This document shows positions 1 to 7,058 of a stretch of DNA of 17,460 nt, one piece after another. Each line of letters starts with the position of its first letter. The first letter of the stretch is position 1. Source of the stretch: an uncultured Selenomonadales bacterium (GTDB taxonomy: Bacteria; Bacillota; Negativicutes; Selenomonadales; Selenomonadaceae); NCBI GenBank assembly GCA_937915885.1, contig CALGGP010000213.1:1-17460 (forward strand), in the 5' to 3' direction. A program made the position numbers and the translations under genes. A model generated the notes under the pieces. The model ran no database searches and was not told the DNA's origin. It saw nothing but the letters and a program-made list of their open reading frames with translations.

Positions 1-34
1 CGCCCGCCCATGAAAAAATTTTTTTCAAATAAAA

Positions 35-109
35 GGCGCCGTTGCCGATTGGTTTAATCTCATTATCCCACTCTAAAGGAGCCGCTTTCAATCGATCGAG
101 GCGGCGCCC
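35..109 (+). repeat. Degenerate palindromic repeat element upstream of tcdA
   Basis: The stretch begins with GGCGCC (35-40) and ends with GGCGGCGCCC (100-109), so its ends are inverted repeats like those of the element family found elsewhere in the window. Its interior contains a GCCGCTTTCAATCGATCGAG-like segment that recalls the array units at 14.6-15.3 kb. It is preceded by an A6T7 tract (13-25) followed by CAAAT. The same arrangement precedes the copy inside tcdA. It lies just before the tcdA ribosome binding site and may sit in that gene's leader. This is a divergent copy, so exact limits are uncertain. Confidence 0.5.
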
Positions 110-143
110 CAATAATCTGCCGACGCTCGGAGTGACGACACAT

Positions 144-983
144 ATGGATGAAAAATTTTTTCGGACTGAATTATTATTGGGCGCGGCGTCGATGGATCGG
201 TTGATGTCGTCGACAGTGGCGGTGTTCGGCGTCGGAGGCGTGGGCTCGTTCGCGGTTGAGGCGCTGGCTCGATGCGGGCTCGGACGGTTGGTTTTGATCG
301 ATCATGATGTGGTCGACGTGACGAATATCAATCGACAGTTGCACGCGACGACCAAGACGGTCGGGCTGTCGAAAACGGCGCTGATGAAGGAGCGCATACT
401 CGAAATAAATCCTTCCGCGCGTGTCGATGTGATAGACGATTTTTATTTACCGACGGTCGACGCGGAAAAATTTTTTATCGATCGATATGATTGCGTAGTC
501 GACGCGATTGACACGATCGGCGGGAAAATCGGATTGGCGGTCGAGTGCGATCGGCGCGGGATTCCGCTCGTAAGCAGTATGGGCGCGGGCAATAAATTGG
601 ATCCGACGGCGTTTCGCGCGGGAGATTTATTCGAGACGAGCGTTGATCCGATCGCGAAAGTCATGCGGAAAAAACTGAAGGAGCTCGGGATTAAAAAACT
701 CCGCGTCGTTTACTCGACGGAGCCGCCGCGCCGCCTGGAACCGACGGAAAAAAATTTTTTTCAAAATACCGAGCCGGGCGCCGACGACGCAGGGTGGGAA
801 CCGCTCCGTATGTTGGGCGCCGAGCACGACGGGCGGGAGCGGCGGCGGCGCCCCTCCAAATCTCTGCCGATGTCGGACGGGAGTGGTAGAAAAATTATTG
901 GGAGCATCTCATTCGTGCCGTCGGTCGCGGGGCTGATTCTCGCGGGCGAAGCCGTAAAAATTTTGGTGAGTGATCTGTTATGA
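144..983 (+). CDS. tcdA: tRNA threonylcarbamoyladenosine dehydratase (TcdA/CsdL, E1-like)
   Basis: An E1/ThiF-fold enzyme of 279 residues. The family uses ATP to dehydrate t6A37 of ANN-decoding tRNAs to the cyclic form ct6A. Visible features are the nucleotide-binding GVGGVGSF at residues 29-36, LIDHD at 51-55, the NINRQ motif at 61-65 (Arg64 is the expected ATP-contacting residue), DAID near 120-123, and a C-terminal GSISFVPSVAGLILAGE at 253-269. The ATG at 144 is chosen because GGAGTG (129-134) sits nine bases upstream and family homology starts there; the frame is open further upstream only through repeat DNA. Oddity: residues about 202-240 have no counterpart in the family as I know it. 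Residues 211-237 are encoded by an in-frame copy of the palindromic repeat. The last four bases overlap gpsA. The function call is firm; whether the interrupted protein is active is unknown. Confidence 0.9.
   Translation: MDEKFFRTELLLGAASMDRLMSSTVAVFGVGGVGSFAVEALARCGLGRLVLIDHDVVDVTNINRQLHATTKTVGLSKTALMKERILEINPSARVDVIDDFYLPTVDAEKFFIDRYDCVVDAIDTIGGKIGLAVECDRRGIPLVSSMGAGNKLDPTAFRAGDLFETSVDPIAKVMRKKLKELGIKKLRVVYSTEPPRRLEPTEKNFFQNTEPGADDAGWEPLRMLGAEHDGRERRRRPSKSLPMSDGSGRKIIGSISFVPSVAGLILAGEAVKILVSDLL
776..853 (+). repeat. Palindromic repeat element inserted in frame in tcdA
   Basis: This copy is 78 bp, exactly 26 codons. The ends GGGCGCCG (776-783) and CGGCGCCC (846-853) are perfect inverted complements. 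The interior carries the family's two landmarks, GGGTGGGAACCGC (792-804) and TTGGGCGCCGAG (813-824). It is immediately preceded by an A7T7 tract (748-761) that is also translated. The encoded segment is rich in Arg, Gly and Asp and contains no stop. Confidence 0.88.
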
Positions 984-1933
984 AAATTTCCGTGCTCGGT
1001 TGCGGACGCTGGGGCTCATTCCTCGCCTGGTACTCCGCGCGGATCGGACATGATGTTACACTTTGGGGGCGTCCGACTTCGGCTCATATGACGGCGCTCA
1101 TTTCTCAACGGCGCAATGAATTTTTGAGCCTGCCGCCGTCGATCCGATTAACCGTCGACCTCCAATCCGCGGTCGACGCCGACGTGATCATCATTTCGAT
1201 CGGCGCTCAACAGCTCCGTCCGTTTTTGAATGAATTGAAACCGTTCGGCTTGACGGGAAAAAAATTTGTGCTCTGCATGAAGGGGCTCGAAAGCGGCACC
1301 GGCAAAAGACTTTCGACGGTCTTCAATGAGGTGCTCGGCGCCGACAATCAGGTTGCCGTTTGGGTAGGACCGGGGCACGTCCAAGATTTTATCGCGGGCA
1401 TCCCGAATTGCATGGTGATTGCCTCCGACGATGCCGCGCTCACTCAAGCGCTCGTCGATATTTTTAAAAGCCCGCTGATTCGATTTTATTACGGGCGCGA
1501 TCTGATCGGCATCGAGATCGGAGCCGCCGCTAAAAATGTCGTCGGGCTTGCCGCCGGCATGCTCGACGGGCTCAACTATTCGAGCCTGAAGGGAGCGCTG
1601 ATGGCGCGCGGCACGGCGGAACTGTCGCGCTTGGTTGAGGCGCTCGGCGGCGATCGAATGACGGTCTACGGGCTGTCGCATCTGGGCGACTATGAGGCGA
1701 CGCTTTTCTCCGCGCACTCTAATAACCGTCGATTCGGTGAGGATTTCGTCCGAGGCAAGCCGTTCGACAAACTTGCCGAGGGCGTTGAAACGGTCAAGGC
1801 GCTGTTGAATTTATCGGAGCGCGTCGGCGTTGAGCTGCCGATCTGCACAACCGTCGACAACATCATTCATCATAAAAAAAATCCGCGCGGAGAGCTCGAA
1901 CAGCTCTTTCTGCGCACGACGAAAGTTGAATAA
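980..1933 (+). CDS. gpsA: Glycerol-3-phosphate dehydrogenase [NAD(P)+]
   Basis: A 317-residue cytoplasmic enzyme that reduces dihydroxyacetone phosphate to sn-glycerol-3-phosphate for phospholipid synthesis. The Rossmann motif GCGRWG is at residues 7-12. MKGLE at 100-104 matches the family's conserved KG(I/L)E. AAKNVVGLAAG at 183-193 contains the expected catalytic lysine (Lys185). SHLGDYEATLFSAHSNNRRF at 233-252 corresponds to the family's GLGDL...SRNRxFG substrate-binding stretch, here with Asn-Arg-Arg. Length is close to the usual 320-340. The start is the ATG within the tcdA stop (ATGA, four-base overlap), implying translational coupling. A carD-like gene follows after 15 bases. Confidence 0.96.
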   Translation: MKISVLGCGRWGSFLAWYSARIGHDVTLWGRPTSAHMTALISQRRNEFLSLPPSIRLTVDLQSAVDADVIIISIGAQQLRPFLNELKPFGLTGKKFVLCMKGLESGTGKRLSTVFNEVLGADNQVAVWVGPGHVQDFIAGIPNCMVIASDDAALTQALVDIFKSPLIRFYYGRDLIGIEIGAAAKNVVGLAAGMLDGLNYSSLKGALMARGTAELSRLVEALGGDRMTVYGLSHLGDYEATLFSAHSNNRRFGEDFVRGKPFDKLAEGVETVKALLNLSERVGVELPICTTVDNIIHHKKNPRGELEQLFLRTTKVE

Positions 1934-1948
1934 ACGGAGGTGGGAAAT

Positions 1949-2446
1949 TTGGAGATAGGCGACAGAATAGTGTACCCGATGCACGGTGCGGGGATAATCG
2001 CGGGCGTCGAGACGAACGAAATCGGCGGGGTGACGAAATCGTATTACGTGCTGAAAATGCCGATGGGGAATTTGAAACTCATGCTGCCGGTCGACAAGAT
2101 CAACGAAATCGGACTGCGCGGCATCATAGATAGGTCGAAGGTCGCCGAGGTGAAGGCGGTGCTCGAGGGCGCGCCGGAGTATACGGTCGGCAGTTGGAAC
2201 AAGCGCTATCACGCGACGCTCGAGCGATTGAAGAGCGGCGACATACTCGACGCGGCGGCGGTGGCGAGAAATTTATCGGCGCAAAACGCTCGAAAGAAGT
2301 TGTCGAGCGGCGAACGGCGATTGCTCGATCTGGCGCGGCAAATTTTGATCAGTGAGTTGGTGTTTGCGTGCGAGAAGCCGCCCGAGGAGATCGAACATTG
2401 GCTCGATGAAATTTTAGGCGTATTTGAGGGAAGCGACGATGTTTAA
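1949..2446 (+). CDS. CarD/CdnL-family RNA polymerase-binding regulator
   Basis: A 165-residue protein that begins EIGDRIVYPMHGAGIIAGVE, the typical N-terminal RID (Tudor-like) domain by which CarD/CdnL proteins contact the RNA polymerase beta subunit. The remainder, from about residue 60, is helical and matches the family's DNA-minor-groove-binding C-terminal domain (SGERRLLDLARQILISELVF). I chose a TTG start at 1949: GGAGG at 1936-1940 lies eight bases upstream, and the homology starts at the next residue. A GTG at 1940 overlaps the ribosome binding site and is unlikely. The stop overlaps the next gene by eight bases. In this family such proteins stabilise open promoter complexes and adjust rRNA and stress transcription; the target here is unknown. 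Confidence 0.88.
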   Translation: MEIGDRIVYPMHGAGIIAGVETNEIGGVTKSYYVLKMPMGNLKLMLPVDKINEIGLRGIIDRSKVAEVKAVLEGAPEYTVGSWNKRYHATLERLKSGDILDAAAVARNLSAQNARKKLSSGERRLLDLARQILISELVFACEKPPEEIEHWLDEILGVFEGSDDV

Positions 2447-3080
2447 TTTCGCGCGGAAGGACACTGAGTTTTTTGATCTGTTCGTTGAGAACGCGAAATA
2501 TTTTCAGCGCGGAGCGGTGCTGCTCGACGAGGTGATCAAGGACCCAAACAAGGCGCTCGAGCGGATCGATGAGATACTCGGGCTCGAAAACGAGGCGGAC
2601 AAAGTCAACGAGCGGATACTCGAAAAGCTCAACCTGACGTTCATCACGCCGATCGATCGTGAGGACATTTATTCGATTGCGTCGGAGCTGGACGCGGGCG
2701 TTGACATGCTCCAAGGGGCGTTGCAGAGACTGATAATGTATCGAGCGGGGCATGCGACGGACAAATGCCCGATGCTCACGAATTGGATTGTCGAGAGCAC
2801 GAACGAATTGTTGAAGGCGTTCCAATTGATGGTCGACATCAAAAAAAATCAGCGGGAGATTCTCGACGCGGTTCACCGAGTGAGCGAGTACGAAAGCAAG
2901 GCGGATTTGGTCTATCGCGAGGACGTCGGGGTGTTGTTTGACGACGCCAACCGCGATCCGGCGCATCGGACGATTCATCTGATCAAGTGGAAGGACATTC
3001 TTGACGACATCGAGCAGACGCAGGATCATTGCAAAAAAATCGGCGATATGATTCGCGGCGTGGTCATGAAGTATGCATGA
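2439..3080 (+). CDS. DUF47/PhoU-like Pit accessory protein
   Basis: A 213-residue, almost entirely helical protein of the DUF47 (PhoU-like, TIGR00153) family. These proteins are encoded next to PiT phosphate transporters and are thought to control them. Family traits are an N-terminal FxLF-type segment (DTEFFDLFVENAKYF, residues 8-22), the acid-rich ENEADKVNERI (residues 50-60) and a C-terminal LIKWKDILDDIEQTQDHCKK segment typical of the fold, with acidic and histidine residues that could bind metal. The ATG at 2439 has GAGGGAAG at 2425-2432. The gene overlaps carD by eight bases and the transporter by eight, so the pair is surely co-translated. Confidence 0.93.
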   Translation: MFNFARKDTEFFDLFVENAKYFQRGAVLLDEVIKDPNKALERIDEILGLENEADKVNERILEKLNLTFITPIDREDIYSIASELDAGVDMLQGALQRLIMYRAGHATDKCPMLTNWIVESTNELLKAFQLMVDIKKNQREILDAVHRVSEYESKADLVYREDVGVLFDDANRDPAHRTIHLIKWKDILDDIEQTQDHCKKIGDMIRGVVMKYA

Positions 3081-4068
3081 ACTGCAATATTTGATGTTCA
3101 CGGTGATCGTGCTGGCGCTGTTGTTCGATTTCATCAACGGGTTTCACGACAGCGCGAACGCGATCGCAACTTCGGTATCGACGCGGGCGTTGCGACCGAA
3201 CACGGCGGTGATGATGGCGGCGATGTTGGATTTTGCGGGAGCAATGGTGTCGACGGGCGTAGCGAAGACGATCGGCGGCGACATCGTGAGCAGTCCGCAC
3301 ATCGTTGACGAGAAAATAATAATCGCGGCGCTGTTCGGAGCGATCGTCTGGAACATCGTCACGTGGTGGTTTGCAATGCCGTCGAGCTCGTCTCATGCAT
3401 TGGTCGGCGGCTTGATCGGCGCGGTGCTGATCTCAGTCGGCTCGAGCGGCTTGAATTTTGACGGCATCGGAAAAATTGTTGTCTCGTTGGTGGCGTCGCC
3501 GATCGTGGCGTGGTTCATCGGCATCGTGATAATGAACGTGTTGTTCCGGTTGTTCGGGTCGATGAATCCGCACACGGTCAACGATCGGTTTCGTAAGATG
3601 CAGATATTGTCGGCGGCGTCGATGGCGTTTTCGCACGGCTCGAACGACGCGCAAAAATCGATGGGGATAATCACGTTGGCGTTATTCTCGGGCGGCTTCA
3701 TCTCGGAGTTCGAGGTGCCGACGTATGTCAAAGTGTTGTGCGCGGCGGCAATGGCGTTGGGGGTGGCGCTGGGCGGTCAGAGGATCATAAAGACGATCGG
3801 CGGAAAAATTTTCAAGTTGGAGCCGATCAGCGGATTTGCGGCGGATTTAAATTCGTCGTTGGTGGTCTTTTCGGCGACGATGTTGACGCTGCCGGTGTCG
3901 ACGACGCACGTGGTGAGCGGCTCGATAATGGGCGTGGGCACGGCGAAACGAGTGAACGCGGTACATTGGGGCGTGGCTCAACAGATGGTAACGGCGTGGG
4001 TTATGACGATCCCGTGCACGGCGGTGATGGGTGCGTTGGCGCATTTTGTCGTCGAGGCGATCTTCTGA
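3073..4068 (+). CDS. pit: PiT-family inorganic phosphate transporter
   Basis: A 331-residue integral membrane protein with about nine or ten hydrophobic segments. The duplicated PiT signature is visible twice: GFHDSANAIATSVSTRAL at residues 23-40 and FSHGSNDAQKSMGI at 186-199. Each is followed by its paired serine-rich re-entrant motif, PSSSSHALVGG at 103-113 and PVSTTHVVSGS at 274-284. It imports phosphate (probably metal-phosphate) using an ion gradient. Length matches the short bacterial/archaeal form without a large cytoplasmic loop. The start overlaps the DUF47 gene by eight bases with only a weak ribosome binding site, consistent with coupling. The stop lies only six bases before the restriction endonuclease start. 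Confidence 0.95.
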   Translation: MHELQYLMFTVIVLALLFDFINGFHDSANAIATSVSTRALRPNTAVMMAAMLDFAGAMVSTGVAKTIGGDIVSSPHIVDEKIIIAALFGAIVWNIVTWWFAMPSSSSHALVGGLIGAVLISVGSSGLNFDGIGKIVVSLVASPIVAWFIGIVIMNVLFRLFGSMNPHTVNDRFRKMQILSAASMAFSHGSNDAQKSMGIITLALFSGGFISEFEVPTYVKVLCAAAMALGVALGGQRIIKTIGGKIFKLEPISGFAADLNSSLVVFSATMLTLPVSTTHVVSGSIMGVGTAKRVNAVHWGVAQQMVTAWVMTIPCTAVMGALAHFVVEAIF

Positions 4069-4074
4069 GGGACT

Positions 4075-4917
4075 ATGAAAAATATAATTGATGCAATCAG
4101 TACTCTGGTTAGGCTCGACGATAATCGGTTGAGCGGCGATCATTCCGGCAGCAATCGGATAAACGCGGTCGGCTACGCTTTGGAGGATTACATAAAAAAT
4201 CTTTTCGCCGACGGCTTTAATTGTTCGGAACGGGAGCGGCGCGAAAAATGGAGCGCGACGTTTTCTTATCTCGGCAACGATGCCAATCCGCCGGATATTA
4301 TATTGAAAGGCGGCGACGCGATCGAGGTCAAAAAAATTCAATCCGATAACGCGGCGTTGGCGCTCAACAGCAGTTATCCGAAACAAATTTTGAGTCGCGA
4401 CAATCCGTTGCTGTCGAAAGCCTGTCGCGAGGCGGAAGATTGGAGCGAGAAGGATATTATTTATGCCGTCGGCGTCGTGAGCGGCAGTCGGATTAAAAGC
4501 CTTTGCATGATTTACGGTCGAGATTATTGCGCGTCGAGTGATTGCTATGATCGGATTCGTCGATCGATCAAAAACGGCGTCGAAACTTCCGCCGGATTGG
4601 AATTTGCTCCGACGCGCGAACTGGGCAGAGTTAATCGCGTCGATCCACTCGGCATTACGTATCTGCGCATTCGCGGCATGTGGCACATCGAAAATCCTTG
4701 GAAGGTCTTCGGCTACGTTTATCGGCGCAATGCGCGGGCGGCATTTAATTTTATGTGTCTCATCGACGCGGATAAATGGTTCGGTCTCGAAAATCGCGGC
4801 GCGCTTCTCGAGCTTCAAAAAAATTATCCGTCGTTGCAGCTTGCCGACGTCCGAATACACGATCCCGATAATCCCGCGCGACTTAATGATGCGAAACTCA
4901 TCAGTTACGAATTTTGA
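4075..4917 (+). CDS. Type II restriction endonuclease, NgoPII-like (predicted GGCC)
   Basis: A 280-residue protein that I recognise as the RE_NgoPII family, whose members cut GGCC. The N-terminus MKNIIDAISTLV and the following NRINAVGYALEDYIKNLFA are characteristic. A PD-(D/E)XK nuclease core is visible as PPDIILKGGDAIEVKK at residues 72-87, with Asp74, Glu84 and Lys86 as probable catalytic residues. The neighbouring gene is an M.HaeIII-type methyltransferase, also GGCC-specific, which supports the assignment. A weak GAGGG site (4067-4071) overlaps the pit stop. The coding sequence looks less GC-rich than pit, hinting at old transfer. The family call rests on remembered similarity, not a search. 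Confidence 0.85.
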   Translation: MKNIIDAISTLVRLDDNRLSGDHSGSNRINAVGYALEDYIKNLFADGFNCSERERREKWSATFSYLGNDANPPDIILKGGDAIEVKKIQSDNAALALNSSYPKQILSRDNPLLSKACREAEDWSEKDIIYAVGVVSGSRIKSLCMIYGRDYCASSDCYDRIRRSIKNGVETSAGLEFAPTRELGRVNRVDPLGITYLRIRGMWHIENPWKVFGYVYRRNARAAFNFMCLIDADKWFGLENRGALLELQKNYPSLQLADVRIHDPDNPARLNDAKLISYEF

Positions 4918-4926
4918 GGTGATCGA

Positions 4927-5925
4927 ATGCGGCTGATCAGTTTATTCAGCGGCTGCGGCGGACTTGATCTCGGATTCGAGCGCGCGGGCTTTGAGATTCC
5001 GATCGCCAACGAGTTTGATCCGACCATTCATCAAACGTATCGAGCCAATCACCCTCGGACGACGCTTTTGACGGGCGACATTCGACGGCTCCGCGCGGAC
5101 GATCTCCCCGACGACGTTGACGGCATAATCGGAGGACCGCCTTGCCAATCGTGGTCGGAGGCGGGCGCTCAACGCGGCATCGACGATTCGCGCGGGCAAT
5201 TATTTTTCGACTACATCAGAATACTCGAGGCAAAACGCCCGAAATTTTTTTTGGCGGAGAACGTCAACGGCATGCTCGCCGATCGACACTCCGACGCCGT
5301 CCGACGCATCATCGCTCGATTCAATCAATGCGGCTACGACGTGACTATTCATCGCGCCAACGCTAAGGATTACGGCGTCGCTCAGGAGCGCAAACGAATT
5401 TTTTATATCGGCTTCCGCCGCGATCTCAACGTCGATTTTACATTTCCGCGCGGCTCGACGGTGTTTGACGCCGACAAACTTACTCTTCGCGATGTCATTT
5501 GGGATTTGCAATTCACCGCGCTCCCGACCGTCGAAGGCAACCGTCATAATCCGCGCGCAATCAATTGCAATGAATTTTATGTTGGCGGCTTCTCGACAAT
5601 TTTCATGAGCCGCAATCGCGTCAAAGGTTGGGACGAGCAGGCGTTTACCGTTCAGGCGAGCGGGCGTCACTGCCAACTGCATCCTCAAGCGCCGAAGATG
5701 ATCGCCGTCGCGCGAGACATCCGTCGTTTTGTCGAGGGCAGCGAACATCTTTATCGTCGGATGACTGTCAGAGAAATTGCCCGCATTCAGGGCTTCCCCG
5801 ACGATTTTCAATTCATATACTCGAACGTCGACGACGCTTATAAAATGATCGGTAACGCCGTCCCCGTGCCTCTCGCGAACGAGATAGCCATCGCTTTAAG
5901 GCAATGCGTAATGCGTAATGCATAA
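4927..5925 (+). CDS. DNA (cytosine-5) methyltransferase, M.HaeIII-like (GGCC)
   Basis: A 332-residue C5-methyltransferase with all key motifs in order: I (LFSGCGGLDLGFERAGF, residues 6-22), IV (GGPPCQSWSEAG, 69-80, nucleophile Cys73), VI (ENVNGM, 111-116), VIII (QERKRIFYIGF, 153-163), IX (RRMTVREIARIQGFPDDF, 277-294) and X (MIGNAVPVPLANEIA, 307-321). The target-recognition region (STIFMSRNRVKGW at 223-235, then FTVQASGRHCQLHPQAP at 240-256) is nearly the same as M.HaeIII as I recall it, predicting methylation of the internal C of GGCC. GAGGTGA overlaps the nuclease stop and serves as ribosome binding site. The last codons and stop fall inside a 7-bp tandem repeat. Confidence 0.95.
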   Translation: MRLISLFSGCGGLDLGFERAGFEIPIANEFDPTIHQTYRANHPRTTLLTGDIRRLRADDLPDDVDGIIGGPPCQSWSEAGAQRGIDDSRGQLFFDYIRILEAKRPKFFLAENVNGMLADRHSDAVRRIIARFNQCGYDVTIHRANAKDYGVAQERKRIFYIGFRRDLNVDFTFPRGSTVFDADKLTLRDVIWDLQFTALPTVEGNRHNPRAINCNEFYVGGFSTIFMSRNRVKGWDEQAFTVQASGRHCQLHPQAPKMIAVARDIRRFVEGSEHLYRRMTVREIARIQGFPDDFQFIYSNVDDAYKMIGNAVPVPLANEIAIALRQCVMRNA

Positions 5926-5930
5926 TGCGT
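5903..5930 (+). repeat. 7-bp tandem repeat spanning the methyltransferase stop codon
   Basis: Four tandem copies of AATGCGT (the third reads AATGCAT) run from 5903 to 5930. They encode the last residues (V-M-R-N-A) and the TAA stop at 5923-5925 of the methyltransferase. Because seven is not a multiple of three, a change in copy number would alter only the extreme C-terminus. Confidence 0.9.
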
Positions 5931-5942
5931 AATTGAAATACG

Positions 5943-6029
5943 GGGCGACGTCGGCGCAGGTGGGAACGTTGACCTCCGTTGGGCGCCGCGCTCGGGGGTG
6001 GGTGCGGCGACTTCTGTCGTGCGCCGCCG
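5943..6029 (+). repeat. Degenerate palindromic repeat element (first of a pair)
   Basis: The order of landmarks is that of the family: GGGCGACGTCGGCGCAGGTG, then GGGAAC, then GTTGGGCGCCGCGCTCGGGG (5979-5998), then GGGTGGGTGCGGCG. The right end is extended or disrupted before GTGCGCCGCC. A second, better conserved copy follows 28 bases later in the same orientation. Confidence 0.7.
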
Positions 6030-6057
6030 TCACAGGTTGTGCGCCGCGAAAAAAGGC

Positions 6058-6134
6058 GGGCGCCGCCGGCGCGGGTGGGAACTGCGGGATCAGTTGGGCG
6101 CCGCGCTCGGGGGGTGGGAGCGTCGGCGGCGCCC
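6058..6134 (+). repeat. Palindromic repeat element (77 bp)
   Basis: A 77-bp copy that starts GGGCGCCGCCGGCGC and ends GCGTCGGCGGCGCCC, so the arms pair over about 15 bp with one or two mismatches. The interior holds GGGTGGGAACTGC and GTTGGGCGCCGCGCTCGG. It lies between the methyltransferase and the convergent terminator. Confidence 0.9.
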
Positions 6135-6171
6135 AAATAAAAACTCCTCCGGAATCAGGAATGGTCGCAAA

Positions 6172-6209
6172 AAAAAATGCCGCCCTTTGATCGAGCGGCG
6201 TATTTTTTT
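6172..6209. terminator. Bidirectional Rho-independent terminator
   Basis: The stem GCCGC (6179-6183) / GCGGC (6195-6199) is flanked by an A-run on the left and a T7 run (6203-6209) on the right, so it can end transcription on both strands. It separates the convergent methyltransferase operon and the DAPG-hydrolase-like gene. Confidence 0.85.
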
Positions 6210-6216
6210 ATCGACA

Positions 6217-7017
6217 TCAGAAATTATCTTTGTTGTCGGCGTAAACGGCGGGCAGGATCGCCGCGAGATTGCTGAACTCTTTGATGTTGTGCGCGAACAA
6301 TCCGCGCGGAACTTCGATCGGAATGCGAACGCTGTCGGGCAACGTTTTAATAATTTTGCCGTCGACCACGCCGAAGCCGATCCAAAATCTCGAGCAGAAC
6401 ATGACGCCGTCCTCGTGCTCGTACCATTTATGCGTCATAGCCGCCGCACAATCACCCGCGCCGATCGCCGACACCAACGATTGACACTTCGGACTGCCGA
6501 CGAGCGATTGATCATATCCGAAATCTGACGGGCTCTTGAATTGCAACTTCAAAAGCGACGGACCGTTGCCGATATCCTCGAGCACGTAATGATTGACGCC
6601 CCACGTCTTTTGATTGACGGGAACGCTCGGATCGCAAACGTAATCGGCTTTGTCGGCGCGCGCAAAGTAATGATCCTCTGGATCCCAAATTTTGTATCGA
6701 AGATCGGAGCCTACGCTGTGCCAAGGGAACCACCAATCGAGCATCTCACTCGAGACGCCGCGCATATACGTCGTGTTGCAGACAAAGCCCGTGCCGTCCC
6801 CCGCCACGCCGTAGCCGACTTGACAGTATTGATCGTCGTCGCCGCTCAAAAATTTATTGCGCTCCTCGAACGGAACGCTCGGAAGCTCGGACGGCTCGTC
6901 GAGCAGTTTTATTTTTTCCGACGGAATTTCCGCCATGGGCTGCTCGAAAAATTTGAAGTACGGCAACGCGCGCTCCTCGAGGCTGACGCCGACTTTTTTG
7001 CCGATAAATAATTTCAT
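6217..7017 (-). CDS. DAPG/phloretin hydrolase-like (PhlG family) protein
   Basis: A 266-residue protein resembling PhlG (2,4-diacetylphloroglucinol hydrolase) and phloretin hydrolase, which break a C-C bond next to an aromatic ring using a bound metal. The diagnostic block SSEMLDWWFPWH (89-100) then LRYKIWDPEDHY (106-117) is present. From what I recall of the PhlG structure, the metal ligands are two His and two Glu; His116, Glu147, His243 and Glu247 here have matching H-x30-E and HxxxE spacings. The ATG at 7017 is preceded by AGAGGTG; the frame extends upstream but the extra sequence does not look coding. It is the last gene of the minus-strand operon, 41 bp after the peroxidase gene. The true substrate is unknown. 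Confidence 0.75.
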   Translation of the reverse strand: MKLFIGKKVGVSLEERALPYFKFFEQPMAEIPSEKIKLLDEPSELPSVPFEERNKFLSGDDDQYCQVGYGVAGDGTGFVCNTTYMRGVSSEMLDWWFPWHSVGSDLRYKIWDPEDHYFARADKADYVCDPSVPVNQKTWGVNHYVLEDIGNGPSLLKLQFKSPSDFGYDQSLVGSPKCQSLVSAIGAGDCAAAMTHKWYEHEDGVMFCSRFWIGFGVVDGKIIKTLPDSVRIPIEVPRGLFAHNIKEFSNLAAILPAVYADNKDNF

Positions 7018-7058
7018 CGACCACACCTCTTTTTGCCTTCCGATTTTGCCCCGTTTGC

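Noticed and set aside
42..143. N-terminal extension of TcdA from an ATG-like start at 42
   Set aside because: This part is repeat DNA and is not homologous to the family. The ATG at 144 has a well-placed GGAG.
792..804. GGGTGGGAACCGC in the repeats resembles the T-box core (AGGGTGGNACCGCG)
   Set aside because: There is an extra base between GGGTGG and ACCGC. It recurs in every element regardless of neighbouring gene, including inside tcdA, and I see no specifier stem or terminator. It is treated as chance likeness.
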